A DNA stretch of 38,575 nt, taken from positions 1 to 38,575 of the forward strand of contig RBNI01000177.1 in the NCBI GenBank assembly GCA_003990745.1. Reading direction: 5' to 3'. The DNA comes from Jimgerdemannia flammicorona (Eukaryota > Mucoromycota > Endogonomycetes > Endogonales > Endogonaceae). This document shows, one piece after another, positions 21,861-31,121 of this stretch. How positions within the stretch are numbered: the stretch's first letter is position 1; every line of letters begins with the position of its first letter. Position numbers and translations under genes: made by a program. The notes below the pieces were generated by a model. The model made no database searches and was not told the DNA's origin. It worked only from the letters and a program-made list of their open reading frames with translations.

Positions 21861-22264
21861 AAGAAAGTATATCTCCTTTAAGTCAACCACCTCAAGAGGA
21901 ATGTTCCCCAGCAGGTATACTGACAACCAGTCAGACTGTACAAGAATCTTATCCTGGAGCCTGGAGAACAAACCACCTTTGAAATCTTTGCACTACTTAA
22001 CCCCAGAAATCTTTTCTTTGAACCCAAGGAAGATATCCCCCACCTGGACATAGAGGGATACACATTCTCTAATAAGATGAACCTGGTATATTCCCAAGCA
22101 ACAAACCAAAGTTAGGAAACCATCATCTTGCCAAAAGGAACCATCATAGGACATCTGGTGCCTTTTCTCAACCAAACTCATAGAGAAGTTTATGAACTAA
22201 ACCTATCAGGAAACAGCAAAAGGTCTCAGAAGAAAGGAAAGACCCCTCTGCGACCCAGGAGACA
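21861..22264 (+). pseudogene. Element B region between dUTPase and RT
   Basis: The dUTPase frame continues with a recognisable pre-RT block: LILEPGEQTTFEIFALLNPR, then ILPKGTIIGHLVPFLNQTHR near 22130, like the stretch before RT in many gypsy and retroviral polyproteins. A shift to another frame occurs just before 22265. Confidence 0.6.
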
Positions 22265-23175
22265 GTGAAGCCTTCCACTAACATTGGAGAAGAATTGACA
22301 CCTCAACAACAGCAACAACTAGTAGAACTTCTCAACAAATATCAAGATATCTTCACCACTGATTATGGAAACCTGCCATATAATCCATCATATCACCACA
22401 GTATAAATACAGGAAATGTAACACCCATCTGGCAGAAACCCTATAGAATACCCCATCACTTGAAAACATTTAAAAAGGAGCACATTCAAGAACTCTTAGG
22501 CAATAGAGTTATCTGACCCTCTACCAGTCCCTGGGCTAGCCCTATACTTATTGTACTGAAGAAAGGAGGATGGAGACTCTGTGTGGATTACAGGAAACTC
22601 AATTCAGTCACTGAAAAGGATGCCTATCCTTTGCCCAGAATCGATGACCTTTTGGATCAGTTACAAGATGCCAGATACTTCAGTAGTATGGATCTCTTCA
22701 CAGGATTCCATGAGATCTCCATAGACTCTAAGGACATTCAAAAGACAGCCTTTCTTGCTCTAGGAAAACTGTTTGAGTACCTTCAAATGCCCTTCAGACT
22801 TTGCAATGTACCCCCCCACCTTCTAGAGGATGATGAACTCAGTCTATGCCCCCTTGATCCACCACTGTCTGATTGTATATATGGATGATTCCAACATCTA
22901 TTCAGCCAATTTCAAAGAACACCTACACCACCTAGAGGAATTCTTCAAGCTCACCCATAAGAACCACTTGAGATTAAATGCAAAGAAATGCTACTTTGGG
23001 AAACAGAAACTTGAATTTCTTAGATTCATAGTTTTGAAAGAAGGAACCCATGCAGACCCAAAGAAAACTGAGAAGATTAACAATTGGCCAATACCTAAGA
23101 CCCCAAAGGAAACACTATCATTACTGATGCTAGTATCCTACTACAGAAGGTTCATCAAGGACTTTTGCCCAAATT
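22265..23175 (+). pseudogene. pol: Element B reverse transcriptase
   Basis: RNA- and DNA-dependent DNA polymerase. Begins with the usual lead-in NKYQDIFTTDYGNLP and QKPYRIPHHL. Then SPWASPILIVLKKGGWRL, CVDYRKLNSVTEKDAYPLP, FSSMDLFTGFHEI, KTAFLALGKLFEYLQMPF. A frameshift near 22810-22850 precedes the active site VYMDDSNIYS (YMDD at 22878-22889, intact). After it come LRLNAKKCYFGKQKLEFL and LVSYYRRFIKDF. A second frameshift lies near 23165. Only a few stops interrupt the first half. Confidence 0.92.
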
Positions 23176-23682
23176 ATGGCCCCAATCCAAATCCTTCTCA
23201 AGAAAGGAGTGCTATTTAAGTGGATAGAATCACAAGAAACAGCCTTCCAAGAACTCAAGAACCACATGACTATAGCACCAATCCTTGTGCACCCCAATCT
23301 ACAGAAACCATTCATCTTATATACAGATGCTTTCAAAGATGGCCTAGGAGCAGTTCTAGCTCAAGAAGGACCTGATCAACAGCACCACATGATAGCTTAT
23401 ATAAGTAGAGCTACTAATTAGCAGCAGATGAACTATGGTAGCACCAAACTGGAATGTCTTGCAGTCATATGGGTGGTCACTCTGTTCAAGTATTACCTCA
23501 TCAGAAAAAGATTTACCCTGATCACAGACCATGCAGCTCTCAAATGGCTATTCAATTGCAAGGAACCCACCAGAATCCTAGTCCACTGGATCCTTATCCT
23601 TCAGGATTACAAAATCACCATTATCCACAAAGTAGAGAAAGCTCACAATAATGTTGATATACTTTCCTGCCAGCCCCAATGA
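23176..23682 (+). pseudogene. pol: Element B RNase H
   Basis: Removes the RNA strand of the RNA-DNA hybrid. One frame with one stop (TAG near 23419): WIESQETAFQELKNHM, PFILYTDAFKDGLGAVLAQ (first catalytic Asp), STKLECLAVIWVV (catalytic Glu), FTLITDHAALKWLF (catalytic Asp), then KAHNNVDILSCQPQ with a late Asp. All catalytic acids are kept. Ends in TGA at 23680. Confidence 0.9.
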
Positions 23683-24745
23683 ACCAGAAAAAGAGTGTCC
23701 CAAGGAACTACACCCTAAAGGAAGCTCCTCAGACTATCAAGGAACAAGAAGATCTCATCCGATAAGAATACTAGAAAGCCCACCAAGGACAGACAAGTAC
23801 AGAAGATAAGATTCAAAAATAATATCAATATTGGCCCCACCTCAGAGTACAAGTCTGAGACATTATTCAGAAATGTGACACCTGCCAGAAGTACCAAGGA
23901 AAGAAGAACTATCAAGCCCCTCTGCAACCAATTCCCCCACCCACTCACATCTTTCAAAGATGGGGAGTAGACATAATTGGACCTCTACCAGTTATACCAA
24001 GAAGAAACAAATACATCCTTGTACTTGTAGAACATCTGACCAAGTGGCCTGAGGCTTTCCCAATAGAAATTGCAGATGCCTTAACCATTGTAGACCTTCT
24101 CCATAGACTCACACTCAGATATGGACCTCCAGAAGAACTCATCTCTGACCAAGGCACAGAATTCATCAATAACATAATCACAAGTTTTGTCCAAATTCAC
24201 AAGATCCACCTCAAGCAGACCACATCATACCACCCTCAGACCAATGGTATGACAGAGAGAATGAACCAGACCATCAAGAAAGAACTTGCCCAAGTCAATC
24301 CTACCAATTGGGACCTCTGCTTACCTGAGATTCTATGGGAAATTCAGAACACCCCTGCTGCCTCTACTAAATAAAAGCCATTCAAAATGATATTTGTCAA
24401 GAAAACTAGAATCACTGACCATGAGAATCTTAGAGACCTTCTCAAGAAGGCAGAACAGTTACATAATCAAGCCCAAGGTCAGATTATCAAAGCACAAAAA
24501 AGACAAAAGAAGTACTATAATAAAAATAGAAGGATTAGGAGATCAAGATTGGAGATCAAGTATTACTCTAGAGAAGTATAATTGAAACAAATTTTGCCAC
24601 CAAACTGGAACCCAAATGGGAAGGACCTTATCTTGTACATAATATCAGAGGAACCAGCATCTATTTAAGAAGCATGGATAGACAAATCCTGAGAACACCA
24701 GTATACATCAATCGCCTCAAATTATATCTCCCCTCTACACTATGA
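23683..24745 (+). pseudogene. pol: Element B integrase
   Basis: Inserts the cDNA into the genome. The zinc-binding region shows QYWPHLRVQ and QKCDTCQKYQ. The catalytic core has Asp in GVDIIGPLP (23970), Asp in SDQGTEFINN (24147) and Glu in MTERMNQTIKKEL (24255), giving D-35-E spacing. A C-terminal GPY/F module follows in a shifted frame (KLEPKWEGPYLVHN near 24605, PVYINRLKLYLP near 24700), as in many gypsy integrases. I see no chromodomain after it. The frame ends in TGA at 24743-24745, overlapping the ATG of ORF3. Stops before the core and one frameshift near 24580 break it. Confidence 0.9.
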
Positions 24746-24902
24746 GTCAAAGAATTGATTAGTGCCTCCAGACATTGGTCCTCAGCTCCTTCTGGACCCT
24801 ACCAATTCTCTTGCCCCAGTTCTGCCAACTTGAAGGAACCCCAATACAGTTGATCTAGAAGCATCAAGAGAATCTTGCCATTGCCCAAAGATTGTTACAG
24901 AT
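24742..24902 (+). pseudogene. Element B ORF3, 5' part
   Basis: Candidate extra gene after integrase. ATG at 24742 overlaps the integrase stop as ATGA. The frame has a hydrophobic stretch (TLVLSSFWTLPILLPQFC, about residues 10-27), then KHQENLAIAQRLLQI, where copia interrupts it. TAG codons at 24760 and 24856 fit decayed Trp and Gln codons. I recognise no family. The hydrophobic stretch could be a membrane anchor or signal, or chance. The integrase frame itself is also fairly open here, so this 5' part is less certain than the 3' part. Confidence 0.45.
24898..24902 (+). repeat. Target duplication of copia, left copy
   Basis: CAGAT, repeated at 28855-28859. Five bases is standard for copia integrases. 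Removing copia plus one copy restores the ORF3 frame. Confidence 0.88.
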
Positions 24903-25055
24903 TATTGAAATATGTAGGTTACAACTCGATATATGGTGGCGCAGCCTTCTTTGACTACATCATCATGTAAACGTCACTAATTGCAATGTGTAAAAGTGTG
25001 TAAGAATTAGCAATAAACAGTTTGCTTCTCTCTCCACAGTCCACATTACACAACA
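24903..25055 (+). repeat. copia 5' LTR
   Basis: Begins TATTGAAATATG (presumably TGTTG originally, G-to-A in both LTRs) and ends CATTACACAACA. Contains AATAAA at 25012-25017. Very short for an LTR, but identical in length to its partner. Confidence 0.9.
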
Positions 25056-25070
25056 GGTTATGAGCCCCGG
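25054..25070 (+). promoter_or_regulatory. copia primer-binding site matching the tRNA-iMet anticodon arm
   Basis: GGTTATGAGCCCC starts at the LTR edge (25056). It is the complement of the anticodon-loop and stem sequence of initiator tRNA-Met (CUCAUAACC), not of a tRNA 3' end. Drosophila copia and yeast Ty5 are known to prime from a tRNA-iMet half cut in the anticodon loop, and this site fits that mode. Confidence 0.8.
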
Positions 25071-25108
25071 TTAGCAGCTATATACCCCTCTTACACATAC
25101 ACTATACA

Positions 25109-28100
25109 ATGGCTACTAGTTCAAGCAGTGCTAGCAGTGAGCCACCAAGTCCTGGTAACACAAACACAAACACAGCTGGAATGGGTTTCACTTCCATGAT
25201 GACGAACATTCCGGCAGTGGTGCCAACGTCAATAGTAAAGAGGATGATTCCTGTCTTTGACGGTAAGGACTACGCCATATGGGCATATCATATGAAGAAT
25301 CTCCTTGAAGAATGCGGTTTGGAGGACTACTGGAAGCCACAGGCGCAAGTAATGACATACGATGCCGCGAAAGATCACAAAGTACTAAGGGAGATTATGT
25401 TCACCCTTTCGAACATGCAAATGAAGCTGGTAATCAACGCTATGATGGCGAATGAAGTCTGGGAGATTTTACGCAATCACCATCAACAGGCATCTGTGTC
25501 AAACAGATTCCACTTAAAGGCACAACTATTCAATCTTCGAATTAAGTCCAAGGAGAGCATCCAGGACTATGCCAATCGAGTCGACGAGCTGGCGAATCAA
25601 GTGAATTCCCTTACATCTACGCTGGCAGACACCATCAAGGATGAAGACAAGGTCCTGGCTCTTATATGAGGCCTTCCCGAAGCATACAATGTGGTTGTTG
25701 CTGCTATGAGGGAATCCAGCAGATTATCAGATTATAAGTATGTCATCACAAGCCTTTTAAACAAGGAAACGAGGCTAGGCAGCAACAACGCCAACAAGGA
25801 ATACGATGAGAAAGCATTCTATGGTTGAGCACGTGGACGAGGCAAAGGCAAGCCGAACAAAGGTCGAGGCCAGCAATGCGAGAAATTCGATGGTAAATGC
25901 TTTTACTGTAATAAGTATGGACATCGTGAGCAGGACTGCAACCACAAGAAGAAGGAAAAGGGTGGCCAACAGCAAGGACAATAGCAGGCAAATATGGTGG
26001 ATGCCAACAATGAGAACAGCAGTGGTAGAGGTCTATTCTTCGCAGAAGCGGCAACCTATCCATATGCAGAAACCATTGAAATAGGAGGAAATTCAGAACC
26101 AACCACCAGTTCCACCAATGCCAGTTGCAGATGCAATTCCACCAGTTCGACATCTACAAATCCTGGTCAACAAAATACTTTTCAGACAGCGAAAAATAGT
26201 GATGTCAACGTCGGCGCCAGTGCAAATGTAAGCTATATGCCGAACAGCACTTATGCATACAGCAAAGAGGTCTGGCTCATGGATTTGGGCGCAACACAGC
26301 ATATGATGGCTCACCGGGAGTGGTTCTCTACATACAAGAAGTTTGAGCATCCCATAACTATCAAGCTAGGTGATAATAACGTCATTTATACTCAAGGGAA
26401 AGACAACATAGGTATACATCTACATGGAAATGTTGATGAACCTTCAGGCACCTTCGTGGACATACTATACGTTCCAGATATAGGCCAGAACCTCTTCTCG
26501 ATAGGCCAGATGATGGCTTGCGGGGACAGAGGAGTAAATATATGCCTGAACGGTGTAACGGTAATCAATCTGAAGAACAATAAGGAGTTAATGTATGCAT
26601 CGAGAAAGGGGAATCTATACGCAATCAACAGCATGCCGAGTGGCGCTACATCCGCATATTCTGCAACTATGACAGGAGAGGATTTCTGGCATATAATGCA
26701 TGAATGCTTAGGACATATCGGTAAAACAAGCCTGGAATAGATGATAAGGAGCAAGTCCGTGTACGGTTTACCAGACTATACACCACTGGATTTCTTTTGC
26801 GATGGATGCGTGGCAAACAAGACTTCCCGACAACCTTTTCAGGAATGAACGAAGTGAGCAGCCGGCATTCTCGATTTGATTCATATGGATATTTGTGGCC
26901 CCATGCGAATGGCATCACACTCCGGGAAGAAGTATTTTATTACATTCATTGATAATTATACATGTAAAGTCCACGTATATTTCATTACGGGGAAAAACGA
27001 GGCATTCGACAAATTCCAGGAATTCAAGGCAGCCGTGGAGAACAAGATGGGATATAGAATACGAACCCTACACTCAGATAACGACAAAGAATACATCAAC
27101 AAAGGTTTCAGACACTTCTTGAAGAAGAACGGTATACAGCACTCTACAACAGCCCCTTATACACCTCAGCAAAATAGCATGGCAGAATGATTCAATCGAA
27201 CGGTAGTGGAAATGGCTAGAACAATAATGAATATGGCCGGCTTGCTGAAGTCCTTTTGGGCGGAAGCAGTAAATATGGCAGCATATATTCGAAATCGTTG
27301 TTTCTCTCAAGCTCTAAGCAAGGATCCCAGCAAGCAATCCAGGAATGACAGCAATCTTACCCCTGAGGAATTATGGAATGGATCCAAGCCTGACATTTCA
27401 CACTTACGCATATTCGGAAGCGAGGCATACATTCTGGACAAAGGTGGCAACTGAGGCAAGTTCGAACCTAAGGCAGATAAGCATATATTCCTTAGATACA
27501 ATGGAGTGGGATACAGACTTTGGAACCCGCAGAAACGACGTATGATCATTTCACATGACGTACAGTTCAAAGAGATTAAGCAGGAAATTTACATGGAAAT
27601 TCCTATCTCAAATCCAACAGTGAATTCGATGGTACAGCCAGCAACATCTACGCTAACTGCAAAGACTAGCGGAACAACATCTACATCCGGAATGACACCA
27701 AAGACATCCTTGGAACCTACGCCAGTGAAAATGCAACCCATTCAAATGGAAATGAAGTTGCAAGAACCAAGGATAACGGAAATTACGGATGAGGATGACG
27801 AAGAGGATACCTTTCCGAAGGGTAAGAAGAAGCACAAATCTGGGATGGATAACGAAGTCCAAGCGGATCTGGGAAATTACTGAAACCCACCCAAGTCATC
27901 TCATCGCAAACAACATCATGTGAACTATGTCTGCAAATACACTTATATAGCAACGACTGGTGAGCCAGCACACTACGATGAAGCCATTCACTCAAATGAT
28001 AAGAAGGAGTGGGGAAAGGCTATGGACAAGGAGTACAGTTCACTCATCAAAAACAACACTTAGGATCTAGTAAGCCTTCCAGCAGAGTGACAAGCTATAG

Positions 28101-28600
28101 GATCGAAGTGGGTCTACAAGATCAAGCATAAGGCTAATGGCAACGTAGAACAGTATAAGGCTCGATTTGTAGCAAAGGGGTACTCGCAAGGCTACAGCGT
28201 AGACTACGATGAGACATTTTCCCTGGTATTTAAGTTGACTTCGCTTAGAATACTTCTTGCGATCAGAGCCAAGTATGACTATGAAATACACCAAATGGAC
28301 GTAAAGACAGCGTTCTTGAATGGTGACGTAGACATGGAGTTATACGTACAACAACCACAAGGATCCGAACTATACGACAATGACGGAAACGAGCTCGTAT
28401 GTAAATTACACAAAGGGCTCTATGGAATCAAGCAAGCAGCAAGGTTGTGGAATCAAAAGATTGATGGATATCTCCTAGACAATGGATTCAAGCATTGTGA
28501 AGCCGATCCATGCATATACACCTGATATATATCCTCAGGAACAGTATACCTGGGAATTTGGGTTGACGATATTATTTTAGTCGGAATGGCAATTCGAATG
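25109..28600 (+). pseudogene. copia Gag-Pol polyprotein
   Basis: One frame from ATG 25109 (54 bases after the LTR) with no frameshift and, up to 28525, nine TGA and three TAG codons but no TAA. Gag: FDGKDYAIWAYHMKNLLEE, then zinc knuckle CFYCNKYGHREQDC (25898). Protease: WLMDLGATQHM (26276), with Leu where the active-site Ser or Thr of D-S/T-G is expected. Integrase: HECLGHIG and FCDGCVANK (zinc), IHMDICGP, SDNDKEY (Asp 27077) and Glu 27185, D-35-E. RT: KWVYKIKHKANG, HQMDVKTAFLNGDV, LYGIKQAARLW, WVDDIILVG (28559). After that the sequence degenerates within 130 bases and RNase H is absent. Confidence 0.92.
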
Positions 28601-28701
28601 TTTTTCAGTTTCTAGATAGCGGTCTGAACACTACAGCGAGATTTGCAGTGGTTATAGCTTAGTATTGCAGTTGGGAATTTGCATATCTTGTTGAGCAGGA
28701 G
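28601..28701 (+). pseudogene. copia 3' remnant and polypurine tract
   Basis: About 100 bases between the RT active site and the 3' LTR, in place of the usual roughly 1 kb of RT thumb and RNase H. It ends TTGAGCAGGAG, a purine-rich tract directly before the LTR. An internal deletion is the simplest explanation. Confidence 0.65.
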
Positions 28702-28854
28702 TATTGAAATATGTAGGTTACAACTCGATATATGGTGGCACAGCCTTCTTTGACTACGTCATCATGTAAACATCACTAATTGTGATGCATAAAAGCACAT
28801 AAGAATTAGCAATAAATAGTTTTCTTCTCTCTCCATAGTCCACATTACATAACA
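28702..28854 (+). repeat. copia 3' LTR
   Basis: Same length (153) and sequence plan as 24903-25055. The differences I see are mostly transitions (for example GGCG to GGCA, CACA to CATA), implying decay after insertion. Contains AATAAA at 28811-28816. Followed by the CAGAT target duplication (28855-28859). Confidence 0.9.
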
Positions 28855-28859
28855 CAGAT

Positions 28860-29205
28860 CCACTACCTACAGGCCTTTTACAATATTGGACAACTACTTC
28901 AAGAACAGCCATATATTAGAGGACCAGCTGGCATAACCTACTGAGAAGCAAGAACTGCCAAACAAATCTATACCTTGTACAAATAAAATTTTGGAGCCCT
29001 GGTGCAGTCCCACTTCTATCTCAATGATATTCATCAGATGAATAAGACCACCTTTCAGAGTATTCTTCAACAAGTAGACATCCTGTTTCCTAAAGAACAA
29101 GAAGAAGATCCAGAGCTAGAATAGAGCAACCCAGGTACTGAAGGAGATGATGATGGAACAGACATAGATACAGAAGATACCTATACTTATTGGAATGATG
29201 ACTAA
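28860..29205 (+). pseudogene. Element B ORF3, 3' part
   Basis: Continues in the same frame as 24742-24902 when copia is removed; total 168 codons, ending TAA at 29203. Reads YLQAFYNIGQLLQEQPYIRG, TAKQIYTLYK, NFGALVQSHFYLNDIHQMNK and FQSILQQVDILFPKEQEED, then a strongly acidic tail (TEGDDDGTDIDTEDTYTYW). Three in-frame stops fit C-to-T or G-to-A. The other frames across the acidic tail carry many stops, which favours this one. A similar stretch occurs in element A (37254-37607). No family recognised; the place corresponds to that of env in retroviruses, but nothing envelope-like is visible beyond the N-terminal hydrophobic stretch. Confidence 0.55.
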
Positions 29206-29228
29206 AGGATAGTCTGAGACAGACTACC

Positions 29229-29244
29229 TTTTAGTGGAGGCTAA
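29229..29244 (+). promoter_or_regulatory. Element B polypurine tract
   Basis: TTTTAGTGGAGGCTAA immediately before the 3' LTR. The AGTGGAGG core is the expected primer for plus-strand synthesis. Confidence 0.6.
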
Positions 29245-30471
29245 TGTGACAAAACACAAAAATGTAGCAATCTTGAAATCTAACCAGGTGACATGAACAT
29301 TACTATAGTATAGTAACTAGCAACTATTACTGTGGAAAATGTATAAATAACCAAATAGCCAAAGAAGGGAATAATGTGAACAGTGGCTGTCCCCTGGACA
29401 GTAGCTGTCTGCCAAACAGTGGCTGTCCACCCAAACACACCATAAATAGCAAATCTATAGTTAGCTAGATAGCAACCAGATAGCAACCAACTTGTATAAA
29501 ATACCCCAGAGACAAGAGTAAATAAACCTCAGTCTGAAAGTTGAATACAAACCAAAGCAAAAGTCAATTGTCTGGTATACTTAGGAGAAATGCCTGCCAA
29601 AAGCCACTTGATCCTAAAGGAATTAGATTGCAATACTTAGGAGATACACCTGCCAATGAGTCACTGCCAAGAAGTTGTGAGCTTGGTTCTCTTCTTTTCT
29701 ACTCTGGTCCACTTTCCAATACAAAGCTGAAGATTTGCCACCAAGTTCAAGGAAGAACTTCACTGCCTTTGGAACTATTAGTTTGCTTGCCAGATAAGTC
29801 TAAAGAATTGCTGTCCAAGTTCAAGGAAGAACTTCACTGCCATTTCCCAGTTGAAGCCACTGATTCAGGAAGAATCCATGCCATAGTATTCCCAGTTGAA
29901 GCTGCTGATTTAGAAGAATCTGCACCACCCAAGTATTATCCCCAGAAGGGCCCAGTACAGAAGAACTCGCTGCTTATATAATTCCCAGCAAACTGTCCCA
30001 GGAAGAACCCACATCATCCTCTATTCCCAGTGAGCCAAATTAGGTTATTCACCAGAAATTGCATACTTTTGGAGATTGCCTCACTACACAAAATTGTGGC
30101 ATTCCCAGTTGACCCAAATAAGGAACCCTGTTATGCTATACAAGACTATTATATAGAAATCGCATAAGGAGAACTGCAAAATTACCAGACCATCATGCAT
30201 CAAGATTGTCACACTATATATGAAATTCTACCAATTTCCAGTTGACCCAAGAAGAAAACCCATTCACATATACAAATTGCTACTATATCCAGAGAACTAT
30301 TCCAATTAGGAAATCAACATACAAATCACTCACAGTATCCAGATCTTGACTATCATACCACTAAACACCAAGAACATTTTATTGCTTTTAACAAAGTAAC
30401 TGGGGGCTCAAGCCAAACTACATCAACCCCCCAACCTTGTAATTTGCCTCCATTGAGTCAGGCATGTTACA
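29245..30471 (+). repeat. Element B 3' LTR
   Basis: Starts TGTGAC and ends GTTACA, keeping the TG...CA ends. Contains TATAAAATA (29495) and AATAAA (29521). A 146-codon frame (29541-29981) without ATG is open here; the same frame in the 5' LTR has stops. It holds two copies of AAGTTCAAGGAAGAACTTCA (one slightly changed). I treat it as LTR sequence. Confidence 0.9.
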
Positions 30472-30475
30472 ATAC
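30472..30475 (+). repeat. Target duplication of element B, right copy
   Basis: ATAC, matching 10633-10636. Confidence 0.75.
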
Positions 30476-31028
30476 ATATAACAAGATAAGAAGAACTATG
30501 TAGTGACCTAAGATGGAGGAAGACCTGTACTAATTTGTCAAAGAGTATGATAAGTATCAAAAACAGAAACAAGATCAGTAAGACCAGATACTCAGATCAT
30601 CAAGAATTGAACCTATCCCCTTATACTATATTGTAATAGACATCATTGGACTACTACCAGTAACTCTATCAGAAAACTACTATATTATAGTTATTGTAGA
30701 TTTTTTTACCAAATGGATAGAAGCAGAAGTATTATAAGAAGCCAATACTCTCTCTATTGCTGACTTCTTGTACTGAGAAATCATCTACTACTATAAGACA
30801 TTAAAGCAAATCACCACAGACTATAGTACAGAATTTCTCAACAGATTCTATAAGATAATATATCAGAAATATGAGATTAAGTATATCAAGACTACTGTAT
30901 ATCACTCTTAAGAAAATGAACAGATAGAAAAAACAAAAAAGACCCTCAAGAATAAGATCTCAGACATATATGAAAATTGGAATAACTACCTCCCAACTGC
31001 TCTCTCCATCCTATGAGACATATAGTTA
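30476..31028 (+). pseudogene. pol: Element A integrase, zinc-binding end and catalytic core
   Basis: Continues from 10636. The zinc region reads YNKIRRTM, PKMEEDLY and KEYDKYQKQK, where Cys-x-x-Cys has become Tyr-x-x-Tyr (both G-to-A). Core: VIDIIGLLP (first Asp), TTDYSTEFLN (Asp at 30819), NEQIEKTKKTL (Glu at 30927), giving D-35-E. About ten stops but no frameshift in the stretch. Interrupted by LINE2 after LPTALSIL. Clearly diverged from the integrase of element B. Confidence 0.85.
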
Positions 31029-31031
31029 CAG
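31017..31031 (+). repeat. Target duplication of LINE2, left copy
   Basis: GACATATAGTTACAG, recurring at 36834-36848 after the A-tail. The last three bases (CAG) also begin LINE1, so they may belong to the element; the duplication is 12-15 bases. Confidence 0.88.
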
Positions 31032-31121
31032 TGTCATATCTTCCTCCAGTAACATTCAGGTTACACAACCACCTTCTGACAATACTTATGATACAGTTTT
31101 TAGAGAAATGATACTAGTAAT

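Larger units (their letters stand above)
24903..28854 (+). mobile_element. Ty1/copia retrotransposon, 3'-deleted pol
   Basis: Two 153-base LTRs flank one gag-pol frame with integrase before RT, the copia order. It is 3.95 kb, about 1 kb shorter than usual: RT stops shortly after its active site and RNase H is missing. It keeps many CpGs, unlike element B around it, and is broken mainly by TGA codons at positions where Arg is expected, so it is probably one of the youngest insertions. Lies in ORF3 of element B with a CAGAT duplication. Confidence 0.92.
10637..30471 (+). mobile_element. Element B: Ty3/gypsy retrotransposon with dUTPase and ORF3
   Basis: LTRs at 10637-11862 and 29245-30471 flank, in order: primer site, Gag, protease, Cys/His-rich region, dUTPase, RT, RNase H, integrase, ORF3 and polypurine tract. 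Removing LINE1 and copia leaves about 10.0 kb, long for a fungal gypsy element, the excess coming from the region between protease and dUTPase, ORF3 and long LTRs. B lies inside the integrase gene of element A. It is inactive: stops and several frameshifts occur throughout pol. The two LTRs differ mainly by transitions. Confidence 0.9.

Noticed and set aside
17946..28525. Alternative genetic code (TGA read as Trp or Arg) to explain the open frames
   Set aside because: TAG and TAA also interrupt the frames, gypsy frames have indels, and LINE2 shows sense codons at or beside LINE1 stops, so these are mutations.
24743..28931. Integrase frame continuing past the TGA as one longer protein instead of ORF3
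   Set aside because: It is fairly open up to about 28931 but then fills with stops, whereas the ORF3 frame continues to an acidic tail and has a counterpart in element A. Kept as the main alternative.
28860..29205. Chromodomain after the integrase of element B
   Set aside because: No aromatic cage pattern or typical chromodomain block is visible in any frame.
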